From DATLCI01 sp046714215 (GTDB lineage: Bacteria > Acidobacteriota > Terriglobia > Terriglobales > Acidobacteriaceae), in NCBI GenBank assembly GCA_046714215.1, contig JBKKBM010000112.1, positions 1 through 7,913 of the forward strand: DNA of 7,913 nucleotides, in the 5' to 3' direction. The translations under genes and the position numbers were made by a program. Numbering within the stretch: position 1 is the stretch's first letter; each line of letters starts with the position of its first letter. Shown here piece by piece: positions 1 to 6,306 of the stretch. The notes beneath the pieces were generated by a model that was not told the origin of the DNA, searched no databases, and saw only the letters and a program-made list of their open reading frames with translations.

Positions 1-484
1 GCGCGGGTAACTCCGACTGGCTGCCTTCGAGCGGCTGGAGCATCTTCTGTGCGTTGGCGCGGAGTTGGTCGGCGGAGCCGATGGTCACCGTCTTCAATAT
101 GCCGCTGACTTTTTCTTCCTGCTCCGGAATGATCCCTTTGAGGATCACGCCCTTAGCGCGCGCCCCGCGCGAGATCAACACCTGCTCATAGATGGCGGGC
201 GAGGCGGCGACCACGTGCGGCTGTTTGGCCAGCCGCGCCATCATGACGGGCCAGTCGCGGAAGCCGTCGTCCTGCGCGGTGCGCATCAGGCTCACGTGCG
301 ACGTGGAGCCGAGCAGTCGCTGCTGCAAGTCCTGACGAAAGCCGTTGTTGATGGCCAGCGCGATGATGAGTGAAGCCACGCCCGCGGTCACGCCGACGAC
401 GGATATCGCCGTGATCACGCTGATAACGGCTTGCCTCCGCTTGGCGCGGAGATAACGGGCGGCGATGAAGAGTTCGAAGTTCAT
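1..484 (-). CDS. LolC/LolE-type ABC transporter permease, N-terminal part (runs off the left edge)
   Basis: The first 161 residues of an inner-membrane permease of the FtsX/MacB superfamily, closest in pattern to LolC/LolE, which release lipoproteins from the inner membrane together with the ATPase LolD. What is seen: the N-terminal signature FELFIAARYLRAKR (residues 3-16), a first membrane segment at about 19-45 (ISVITAISVVGVTAGVASLI), then NNGFRQDLQQRLLG (46-59) leading into a periplasmic domain (HVSLM at 63-67). This matches the LolC/E layout of RYLRAKR, a transmembrane helix, then a NGFxxxLxxRILG-like stretch. ATG at 482-484 is chosen because the conserved FELFIAARYL begins at once and the next Met is residue 67. 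Only a weak AAGAG lies just upstream, inside a heptamer repeat. The methyltransferase gene is 107 bases upstream on the same strand. No ATPase gene is visible, so a MacB-like exporter subunit remains possible, although the start motif favours LolC/E. Confidence 0.85.
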   Translation of the reverse strand, partial: MNFELFIAARYLRAKRRQAVISVITAISVVGVTAGVASLIIALAINNGFRQDLQQRLLGSTSHVSLMRTAQDDGFRDWPVMMARLAKQPHVVAASPAIYEQVLISRGARAKGVILKGIIPEQEEKVSGILKTVTIGSADQLRANAQKMLQPLEGSQSELPA

Positions 485-505
485 TAGCTCTTGGCTGTTA
501 GCTTA
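485..505 (+). repeat. Heptamer array, copy 1, directly against the LolC/E-like start codon
   Basis: Three head-to-tail heptamers read on the plus strand: TAGCTCT, TGGCTGT, TAGCTTA. The array begins at the base next to the start codon of the minus-strand permease gene (ATG at 484-482), so it occupies that gene's ribosome-binding region. The 20-base string at 485-504 matches 7487-7506 at 18 of 20 positions. Downstream, 521-527 (GCCATCA) recurs at 7535-7541 in a similar context (TCAAA, then AGC, then CAGCCATCA), so the homologous block extends to about 527. The pattern resembles the heptanucleotide STRR repeats of cyanobacteria in form only. Confidence 0.75.
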
Positions 506-555
506 AATCAAAAGCGGGCAGCCATCAGAAGAACGAAGGGTCAGAGGTGAGATGC

Positions 556-577
556 AAACCCACCCCGTTTAGCGGGT
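556..577. repeat. Small hairpin related to the one at 7691-7712
   Basis: CCCG (564-567) and CGGG (573-576) pair around the loop TTTAG. The left flank AACCCACCCCG is shared exactly with the left arm of the stronger hairpin in the last intergenic region, so this looks like a decayed or variant copy of the same intergenic element. It lies between the methyltransferase stop and the permease start. There is no clear T-run on either side, so a terminator role is not supported. The rest of 485-591 holds copy 1 of the heptamer array and nothing else recognisable. Confidence 0.45.
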
Positions 578-591
578 CATTTCGGCGAATT

Positions 592-1155
592 TCATGGGAA
601 AACCGCAGGGACGCGGCGCTTATAGTCGCAGAATTCGTCGCCAAAGCGACGTTCGAGTTCGGCGTCTTCGGCGCGGATCATGAAGAATCCGGTGACGATC
701 GCCATGGCCCACAGCGCGAAGGCAACGGCGAGACCAGAGCCGACCGTCCAGGCGGTCAGCATGATGAGGTGCGCAAGGTAGATGGGATGGCGGACGCGCG
801 CGTGCATGCCCGTGGTCACCAGGCGCTGCGCAAGTTGGGGCTCGAGTTCGGTGCGTCCGATGAGGTTATCGAGGCCGAAGTGGCCGATGCGGGCATACAT
901 CGCGGCGCCGACGACAAAAAGTATGGCCCAAGCCAGCCACGACCAGGGCGTGGCGTAGAGCTGGAGCCCGCGCCAGGGCGCGGTGAGGAATGCGGTGGCC
1001 AGGCTGCTGATCAGCCAGGGTCCGGCGAGTAGTGGGCGTGCGCCGATGTTCGATCGTCGCCAGCGTTCGGCGAAGGGATGGATCACCAGCCAGAAGAGCG
1101 GGATGGTCGCGTAGATGATGACGAGAATCCAAGCAACGTGAAGCACGGACTGCAT
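592..1155 (-). CDS. Isoprenylcysteine carboxyl methyltransferase-like (ICMT/PEMT-type) integral membrane protein
   Basis: A 187-residue membrane protein with hydrophobic segments at about 4-24, 44-60, 73-92 and 125-160. The C-terminal half carries the family signature: RHPIYLAHL (122-130), then a helix ending in a conserved Glu (RAEDAELERRFG, 161-172), then a Tyr (178) and VP (182-183) in the last residues. In this family the RHPxY loop and the E/Y residues bind S-adenosylmethionine and the acceptor. Bacterial members are common, but their substrates are mostly unknown, and prenylated CaaX proteins are not expected here. Length is typical. The ATG at 1153-1155 has no strong Shine-Dalgarno sequence (a weak AGGT about 14 bases upstream). 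The gene diverges from the NTF2-like gene and lies 107 bases before the permease on the same strand. NnrU-like proteins share the fold and are an alternative label. Confidence 0.8.
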   Translation of the reverse strand: MQSVLHVAWILVIIYATIPLFWLVIHPFAERWRRSNIGARPLLAGPWLISSLATAFLTAPWRGLQLYATPWSWLAWAILFVVGAAMYARIGHFGLDNLIGRTELEPQLAQRLVTTGMHARVRHPIYLAHLIMLTAWTVGSGLAVAFALWAMAIVTGFFMIRAEDAELERRFGDEFCDYKRRVPAVFP

Positions 1156-1180
1156 TAATAAATTTTAACCTGAAGGTAGG

Positions 1181-1200
1181 TATAATTCCGAAATTCCGGA
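1181..1200 (+). promoter_or_regulatory. Candidate -10 box and overlapping repeated motif in front of the NTF2-like gene
   Basis: TATAAT, a perfect sigma-70 -10 match, lies at 1181-1186, about 43 bases before the ATG at 1229. No good -35 box is seen at 16-18 bases upstream (1158-1163 is ATAAAT). Immediately after it, two tandem octamers ATTCCGAA (1185-1192) and ATTCCGGA (1193-1200) form an imperfect palindrome, CCGAAATTCCGG (1188-1199), across the expected transcription start. Its position would suit an operator. The 73-base gap also serves the divergent methyltransferase gene. The -10 match is direct observation; regulation is inference. Confidence 0.4.
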
Positions 1201-1228
1201 TGCAGTCACTCCTCCATGGAGCTACGTG

Positions 1229-1702
1229 ATGAAGAAATCTGTGTTTCTCTTGCTCGTCGTTGGCATGCTTCCATTCTCGACAGGTCAAGAAAAAGTCGGG
1301 CGAGAACCTGGCCAAAGTAAGACCGAGAAAACGATCATCGGATTAGAGAATGAATGGATGAATGCTGTTGTCAAGAAGGATGCAAAAATTCTTGACCGTA
1401 TCATGGCTGATGATTTCGCGTTGTTGGGCGAGAGATGGGCTGGCGATCGCGAACTTACTACAAAGGAGAACTACATAAAGAACATGACCTCGATCGAAGC
1501 CAAAAGCTTCAGCTTCGATAAGATAATAGTGCAAGTCCGTGACTCCGTGGCGGTACTGCATTGCTTGTTCACGTTTGAGGCTACCAGTAATGGAAAGCCT
1601 TGGGGTGGCACTGTGCGCCTGACGGACACCTGGATCAAAGAACGTGGACAATGGCGAGTGCTGGCGCGCCACTCCAGCCGTCCGCCGCAACAACCCCAGT
1701 AG
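1229..1702 (+). CDS. Secreted NTF2-like (DUF4440/SnoaL-type) protein
   Basis: A 157-residue protein with a short signal peptide (KK, then the hydrophobic stretch VFLLLVVGMLPF at 5-16), followed by one NTF2-like domain at about 33-149. Family features seen are the opening helix ENEWMNAVVKKDAKILDRIMADDF (40-63, split here by description only), a TKENYIKNM stretch (78-86), the strands DSVAVLHCLFTF (105-116), and the closing VRLTDTWIKERGQWRVLARH (129-148), which is the usual end of DUF4440 proteins. The ATG at 1229 is preferred over the adjacent GTG at 1226 because GGAG (1218-1221) is seven bases away. No catalytic residues can be assigned; relatives include enzymes and plain binding proteins. 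Codon use (AGA, ATA, TTA, ACT, many A/T third positions in the first two thirds) differs from its G+C-rich neighbours, which hints at transfer. Its stop is three bases from that of the convergent propeller gene. Confidence 0.75.
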   Translation: MKKSVFLLLVVGMLPFSTGQEKVGREPGQSKTEKTIIGLENEWMNAVVKKDAKILDRIMADDFALLGERWAGDRELTTKENYIKNMTSIEAKSFSFDKIIVQVRDSVAVLHCLFTFEATSNGKPWGGTVRLTDTWIKERGQWRVLARHSSRPPQQPQ

Positions 1703-1705
1703 GCC

Positions 1706-4189
1706 CTACTTCACCACGATCTTTGCGGTGCTCACGTTGTCGAATCGGTCGAAGACGCGGACGACGATCACGTGTTCGTTGCTCAGATCGGTGACCTCAG
1801 GGGCGCCGTTTGACGCATCGCCGGCACCCGGCTTGTCATTCGAACTCGGCACATTGGAACTCGCCGTCTTGTCCTTAGAACTGGACGCTTTCTTCTTGCC
1901 TTTGGCGGGCGGGGCCGCGGGAGCAGGTTTAGCGCTCGCCACTACCGGCGCGGTCACGTTGAAGTCGTAAGTCTCAACCTTCGCGTCGGAGAGCTGGCCC
2001 ACCGGTTCTACGAACTGCCACTCTCCGGCGTCGACCGAGAACTCTGCGCGCTGGATGGGGGAGAAGGTGTCGGTGGCGCTGAAGTTGATGTGCAGCTCAG
2101 CGCCGTCCAGCTTGGCGCTGAGACCATCGATGTGAGGGGCGGTGTTGTCGACTTCAAAGCGCGCGCTTTCCTTGGAATCGGTGAGGAAGTCATCGGGCGC
2201 ATTGGACGGTGCGTCGCTGGCGATTATGCGAAGGGTGTAGCCGCCATCGGGCAGCAGACCGGAATCCCAAGAGTAGAGTTTCTCGGTAAGTTTGTCCTTG
2301 AGCAGCTTCCATTTCGTCTCGCCATCGCCGCGATAGTAGACGGAGTAAGTGAGTTGATCCTCGTTATCGTCGCGGACAGACCAGCGCACCGCGATGAAGC
2401 TGCGGTCTTTCTGCGCGGGCACGGGCGGGTCAAGGCGCGGGCCTTGCGGGGAGCCGAACTGCGGAGTTGCAGGCTGGCTGCCGACGCCCACCATGATGGT
2501 CTCGTTGGTGGGGCGCGGTCCGGCACCGCTGCCGCTGGATTGAATGAAGCGCGCGCCGGTCTGGACGGCGACGTCCTCGATCACCGGGGCCACATTCTTG
2601 GGACGATAGTTGAGCTTCACGCTATGCACCCGGGCGTTGCTGCGCGCGGGCACCACCATCTTCCACTGGATGAAGCGAGCTGGGGGCGCATCGATCAGCG
2701 AATCCTGGTCGAGTACAACTTTTTTCCACGGACTCCAGTTGCGATCGGGATTATCCACGTTGCCGCTGCGACCATAGATCTCGAAGTTGCCCGCGCCTTC
2801 CACTTCCACGCGTCCCCATTTGGAGAAGATGCGCGCGTCAAAGACCTCGCTCTCAAAGACGCCTTCCTCGGTGGACTCCGCGCCCAGAGAAAATACTTTG
2901 CCCAGATTGCTGGTGGCCAGGTACAAGGCGCCGCCGGGCGCGGAAGCAAAGCCGGTGATCTGCGTAGCGCTGGCCTTCAGTAGGTCAACGTAATCGCCGT
3001 TGTTGGCGATAGCGACCAGGCGTCCTTTGTTTCCGGAACCGGCCAGCAGGCGGCCGTCGGCGTCGAAGGCCAACGCATAAATAATGTCGTCGCGGCTGTT
3101 CCACAGACGCTTAGGCGAGCCGTCGGGTGCTATGCGGTAAACCTCAGAGCCGCCGGTCGAGTTGAACGAAGGAAAAAAAGTTGTCGGAAGAGGCACGGGC
3201 GCCGCGCCGGACGCTGGCGGCAGCGTGGGACCGATCTGCGGCTGCGGCAGAATAGGACTCACCGCTGTGGTGGTACCGGCGCGCTTCTCGCCTACTCCCG
3301 CCGCATAGATGTTACCCGCCTTGTCAGCGGCCAGCGCGGTGATCTCTTTTTTGCTCGCGCTGTACAGCACAAAGCCCTCGCCTGAGGGCGAGATGCGATA
3401 GATCAGGCCGCTGCCATCGGAGCCGGCGATCACATTGCCGTCCGGATGCACCATCACGGTGCGGATGTGAGCTTCGTCGCTCTTGAAGAAGAGTGCATTC
3501 CCGCCATCCTTATTCACGCGGAAGACTTCGCCACGGTCGCCGGTAGCTACGTAGAGGCGTCCGTCGGGATCAAAGGCCAGGCTCCAAATGTATTTCGTCT
3601 TGGGATCGAAGAAGACAGACTCGGTGTAGTTGGGGTCCACTGGAGTGGCGTCGACTTCCTTGGGTGCGTCAGGCTTAGGTGCGTCAGAAGGTTTTTCCTG
3701 CGCGCCGGGTGCGCGTGGGTCGGAGAGGTCTTCTTTGGCGTCTTTCTTCGCCTTCTTGTCTGGGGCGGGCGGCGTCTTTGCGCCACCTTTTTCGGACTTC
3801 TCGATCTTATAGACCATGCCGTCGGGTGAAGTGGCGGCATAGATGGCGCCGTTCGCGTCGAGCACGATGGCCTGCACCTGTAACTGCTTGGGCTGGAAGA
3901 TGACGGTGGTCTTGCCTTCGGGGGTGATGCGGTAGACGCGCGCCGGCGAGCCGGTTCCCACGTAGATGTTGCCGGCGGCGTCCGAGGCGGTAGACCAGAT
4001 GTAGGTGGCGGGCGAGGTATGAATGCTTTTGAACGAGGGCGCAAGTTCGAGGCTGCCATCGCTGCGGATGGCGATGCCCTTGGTGGTGCCGCGGGAGAAC
4101 TCATCGAAGGAAGATTGCTGCCAGGTCTTGGTGCCCTCGCCGGCGGCGAGCAGGGTGAACGCGAGCAGGAAGATAGCGAGTCGTTTCAA
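1706..4189 (-). CDS. Exported multidomain protein with seven propeller-like repeats and C-terminal Ig/FN3-like modules
   Basis: An 827-residue protein from a TTG start, chosen because GAGGT lies seven bases upstream and a signal peptide (KRLAIFLLAFTLLAA, 2-16) follows at once; in-frame codons further upstream code for nothing signal-like. Seven repeats of the type D..GxxYxATG..GxVYRI lie at about 62-97, 103-131, 199-230, 240-272, 281-356, 366-397 and 407-436, as expected for a seven-bladed NHL/SMP-30-like beta-propeller. Two disordered inserts interrupt it: a Lys/Pro/Asp/Ala-rich one (132-190) and a Pro-rich one inside blade five (303-345). Residues 440-530 form a beta-rich module that could be F5/8-discoidin-like (FESEVFDARIFSKWGRVEVEG, then FIQWKMVV). 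Residues 597-680 resemble FN3 (VRWSVRDDNEDQLTYSVYYR), 685-750 are Ig-like, and a Lys/Ser/Ala linker (750-798) precedes a last strand pair. Function is unknown; it is probably periplasmic or surface-located. The S55-like gene lies 97 bases upstream on the same strand. Confidence 0.75.
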   Translation of the reverse strand: MKRLAIFLLAFTLLAAGEGTKTWQQSSFDEFSRGTTKGIAIRSDGSLELAPSFKSIHTSPATYIWSTASDAAGNIYVGTGSPARVYRITPEGKTTVIFQPKQLQVQAIVLDANGAIYAATSPDGMVYKIEKSEKGGAKTPPAPDKKAKKDAKEDLSDPRAPGAQEKPSDAPKPDAPKEVDATPVDPNYTESVFFDPKTKYIWSLAFDPDGRLYVATGDRGEVFRVNKDGGNALFFKSDEAHIRTVMVHPDGNVIAGSDGSGLIYRISPSGEGFVLYSASKKEITALAADKAGNIYAAGVGEKRAGTTTAVSPILPQPQIGPTLPPASGAAPVPLPTTFFPSFNSTGGSEVYRIAPDGSPKRLWNSRDDIIYALAFDADGRLLAGSGNKGRLVAIANNGDYVDLLKASATQITGFASAPGGALYLATSNLGKVFSLGAESTEEGVFESEVFDARIFSKWGRVEVEGAGNFEIYGRSGNVDNPDRNWSPWKKVVLDQDSLIDAPPARFIQWKMVVPARSNARVHSVKLNYRPKNVAPVIEDVAVQTGARFIQSSGSGAGPRPTNETIMVGVGSQPATPQFGSPQGPRLDPPVPAQKDRSFIAVRWSVRDDNEDQLTYSVYYRGDGETKWKLLKDKLTEKLYSWDSGLLPDGGYTLRIIASDAPSNAPDDFLTDSKESARFEVDNTAPHIDGLSAKLDGAELHINFSATDTFSPIQRAEFSVDAGEWQFVEPVGQLSDAKVETYDFNVTAPVVASAKPAPAAPPAKGKKKASSSKDKTASSNVPSSNDKPGAGDASNGAPEVTDLSNEHVIVVRVFDRFDNVSTAKIVVK

Positions 4190-4225
4190 GGGTGGTACCT
4201 CAGGGATATTGTAGCGGAGCAAGCG

Positions 4226-4252
4226 AAAAAGCGAGGGCAGGGTTTCCTCGCT
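4226..4252 (-). terminator. Rho-independent terminator-like hairpin after the S55-like gene
   Basis: Read on the minus strand, AGCGAGG and CCTCGCT form a seven-base-pair stem around a nine-base loop, followed immediately by a run of five T (the A-run at 4226-4230 on the plus strand). It lies 35 bases after the S55-like stop codon and 37 bases before the TTG start of the propeller gene. It is oriented to stop or attenuate transcription coming from the S55-like gene. The T-run is short, so read-through is likely. Confidence 0.55.
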
Positions 4253-4286
4253 GTGCTCGGGACAAATCAAAAGCAAACGGCTAGGC

Positions 4287-6188
4287 CTATTTCACCCGCA
4301 CGGTGATGACTTGCGCGCCGGTCACAACGAAATCCAGCGGCGTAGAAGATTCGTTCACCGCGGATTCGCTGCTCACGATCATGTCCTGCGTGCCGCGCAG
4401 GCCGTCCATCACGTTCATCACCGAAAGCGGGAGCGCGGGCATCACTTTATCTTCCACGATGGCCTGCGGATTGGCTTCCAGCAGCGAGACGTATAAGCGC
4501 GAGTTCACGCGGTCCTTGTTCAAACCGGCGATGGTGGCGGAGAGGTCAAGCTTGCGGCTGAAGGCGGGATTCACGCGGCGCGCCCGGTCGAGCGTGTCCG
4601 CATCACTCACCAGGATGCGCAGGTTGCCCTTGGGGGTGGACGTGGGGATGCGCACCGGGATCTGCCGCATCACGCGTTCGCCTCGGTAGGGACGCAGCAC
4701 TACTTCGATCGTCACTTCCTGGCCCGGACGGGCTTCCGTCACGTCCGTGCGCGCCGATTCCAAGCGCGCCCAACGGCGCTCGCGCACCACGTCGAAGTCA
4801 AGGTCAATGCCCTTGATCTCCGGTGCCTGGTAAGCGTTGTCGTAGATGCGGCTAAACTTGTCGCCCACCGAGAGCGCTACCGCGATGGAAGTGGAAGCGC
4901 CATCGCCGGGGGCGTACATGTTCTGCAACTGCACACTGGGGTAACCGCTCACATCGATCTTGCCGCGCATCCGGTAGGTGGCTTCTTCGCCGTGCTCATT
5001 CAGCGCTTGCAGCGCATTGAAGACGGTGGCCATCACCAGCACCGGAGTGAGGCGCGGGCTGTTCATCATCTCGTATTTGAAAATCTTGGGTTTCGATCCG
5101 CCGTGCAGCGTAAGGCTTACGGGGATCATCTTGGCGTCGGCGCCAAAACGTCCCATGATGCCGGTGTGGCGGTCTTGCTTGAATGAGCCCACCGTCTCCG
5201 TGCTGGTGGCAATCTTGAAGGCGTTCAGCGGTGAGGGCAGCGTGGCCAGCACGGTGGACTTGGTCATAGGCATGTCGACCAGGCCGAATTGGAAGATTGG
5301 ATGGCCGCAGGCGAGGAGCCGCTCCGGACTGATGTAGGTGACGGTGCAGGTGGCGGCGATATCCATATCCCCGCGCGCGAGCACGATGCCCACCGACGAG
5401 CCGGGCTCGATGGGTTCGGGCTGGGCCGCATCCGAAGAACTGCCCAGGCCCATGACTGGCATCACGCCGGCGCCGGCAAACTGCGGGGCGAAGCGCTGCA
5501 GCGTTTCTTCGGTGAAGCCGTTGAATACCAGCGGCGCCGCGATGGGGGTCATGTACTGCGTGACCGTTTTGAGATCGAAGGAAGCGCCCGCGCCGGAACT
5601 GGTCTGAGTCTGGGCAGCCGGATTCGCCTGCTTGCGTCCGCCTTCTTCCCCTTTGGCCGGCAGGGAATAGCTGGTCTGCGGCGGAGAGGTGCGATCCAAC
5701 TCGTTGATCTCCAGCATCTCCCCGATGGGAGTGATGCCCGCGATGGGTTCCTTGGAGAAGACGCCGATACGGAAGGAGAGCGCGCCGATCAATTTGCCGT
5801 CAATGTAGGCGGGGCTGCCGCTCATGCCTGCCACCACGCCGGTGAACTCAGGCTTAGTGCCGGTGAGTCGGACCAGGATGATGTCACTCTGAGGGCCGTT
5901 GGCGTTCTTCATGACGCCGAGGACGTCGAACCCCATGTCTTCCGGGACCGTCCCTTGAAATACGGTCTTAGCCACACCTTTCATGCCGGGCTTGATGTCA
6001 GCCAGGGGCATGAGTTCCGGTTCCTTGAATTCTTGCTTAGCCGGAGTGACGGCAGCGGGAGCCGTGGCGCGCGCCTTTTTCGCAGGCGTCCGTTTGGGAC
6101 TTTTTTGCGCGGCTTGGGTTACCAGGCTCAGGGAGCAGAGCAGAAGTGAAGCGAGGACGATACCGCGAACGGCAACCACATTTTTCAT
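4287..6188 (-). CDS. Exported SpoIVB peptidase S55-like domain protein
   Basis: A 633-residue protein. ATG at 6186-6188 is preferred over an in-frame TTG at 6227: it starts a proper signal peptide (MKNVVAVRGIVLASLLLCSL, cleavage near TQAA-QK at 27-28) and has TAGG just upstream, whereas the TTG has no ribosome-binding site. A Lys/Ala/Pro linker (29-55) leads to the conserved region. KPGMKGVAKTVFQGT (66-80), DIILVRL (102-108) and VVAGMSGSPAYIDGKLIGA (118-136) contain the GMSGSP motif of S55 proteases, with Ser123 in the position of the chymotrypsin-type GDSGG serine. A variable insert follows (165-205), then TCTVTYISPERLLACGHPIF (280-299) with His296 in the GHP/GHxI motif. The remainder (about 370-633) is beta-rich and unassigned. 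In SpoIVB the His motif precedes the Ser motif; here the order is reversed. SpoIVB cleaves sporulation proteins in Firmicutes; no sporulation role is expected here. Protease activity is plausible but unproven. Confidence 0.8.
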   Translation of the reverse strand: MKNVVAVRGIVLASLLLCSLSLVTQAAQKSPKRTPAKKARATAPAAVTPAKQEFKEPELMPLADIKPGMKGVAKTVFQGTVPEDMGFDVLGVMKNANGPQSDIILVRLTGTKPEFTGVVAGMSGSPAYIDGKLIGALSFRIGVFSKEPIAGITPIGEMLEINELDRTSPPQTSYSLPAKGEEGGRKQANPAAQTQTSSGAGASFDLKTVTQYMTPIAAPLVFNGFTEETLQRFAPQFAGAGVMPVMGLGSSSDAAQPEPIEPGSSVGIVLARGDMDIAATCTVTYISPERLLACGHPIFQFGLVDMPMTKSTVLATLPSPLNAFKIATSTETVGSFKQDRHTGIMGRFGADAKMIPVSLTLHGGSKPKIFKYEMMNSPRLTPVLVMATVFNALQALNEHGEEATYRMRGKIDVSGYPSVQLQNMYAPGDGASTSIAVALSVGDKFSRIYDNAYQAPEIKGIDLDFDVVRERRWARLESARTDVTEARPGQEVTIEVVLRPYRGERVMRQIPVRIPTSTPKGNLRILVSDADTLDRARRVNPAFSRKLDLSATIAGLNKDRVNSRLYVSLLEANPQAIVEDKVMPALPLSVMNVMDGLRGTQDMIVSSESAVNESSTPLDFVVTGAQVITVRVK

Positions 6189-6240
6189 ACGGCCTACTGC
6201 AGCGGCGGCGTTGCTCAAGATGAGCAAGAAGACAAGGAAC

Positions 6241-6281
6241 TTGACGCAAAATCCGCTGAAAGTGCATCTATACTAGCATAG
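6241..6281. promoter_or_regulatory. Divergent promoter region between the S55-like and VWFA genes
   Basis: The 118-base gap 6189-6306 must hold promoters for both directions. On the plus strand, TATACT (6269-6274) is a good -10 box about 33 bases before the ATG at 6307. TTGACG (6241-6246) resembles a -35 box but is 22 bases away, too far for standard sigma-70. On the minus strand, TATGCT (6280-6275) with TTTACC (6302-6297) at 16-base spacing is a weak candidate. The two -10 candidates overlap in an imperfect palindrome, CTATACTAGCATAG (6268-6281), centred on CTAG, which could be a shared operator. Confidence 0.35.
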
Positions 6282-6306
6282 GAAAACTGAGCCCCAGGTA
6301 AACAGA

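Noticed and set aside
547..1032. Plus-strand frame opposite the methyltransferase
   Set aside because: Shadow of the membrane protein gene; no hydrophobic or domain pattern of its own.
866..1315. Minus-strand frame overlapping the methyltransferase and NTF2-like genes
   Set aside because: An Arg/His-rich out-of-frame reading that crosses two real genes and the divergent promoter gap.
2090..2983. Long plus-strand open frame of 297 codons opposite the propeller gene
   Set aside because: It mirrors the codon pattern of the minus-strand gene in G+C-rich DNA, has no domain, no signal and no convincing ribosome-binding site, and lies wholly inside a well-supported gene.
4190..4276. Upstream TTG (4276) as the start of the propeller protein
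   Set aside because: The extra 29 residues are not signal-like and would cover the terminator-like hairpin; the TTG at 4189 has GAGGT at proper distance and a signal peptide.
5289..6149. Plus-strand open frame of 286 codons opposite the S55-like gene
   Set aside because: A composition shadow rich in Gly/Arg/His/Asp with no recognisable motif; the minus-strand frame carries signal peptide and GMSGSP/GHP motifs.
6189..6227. Upstream TTG (6227) as the start of the S55-like protein
   Set aside because: No Shine-Dalgarno sequence, and it would place 13 residues before an otherwise complete signal peptide starting at the ATG.
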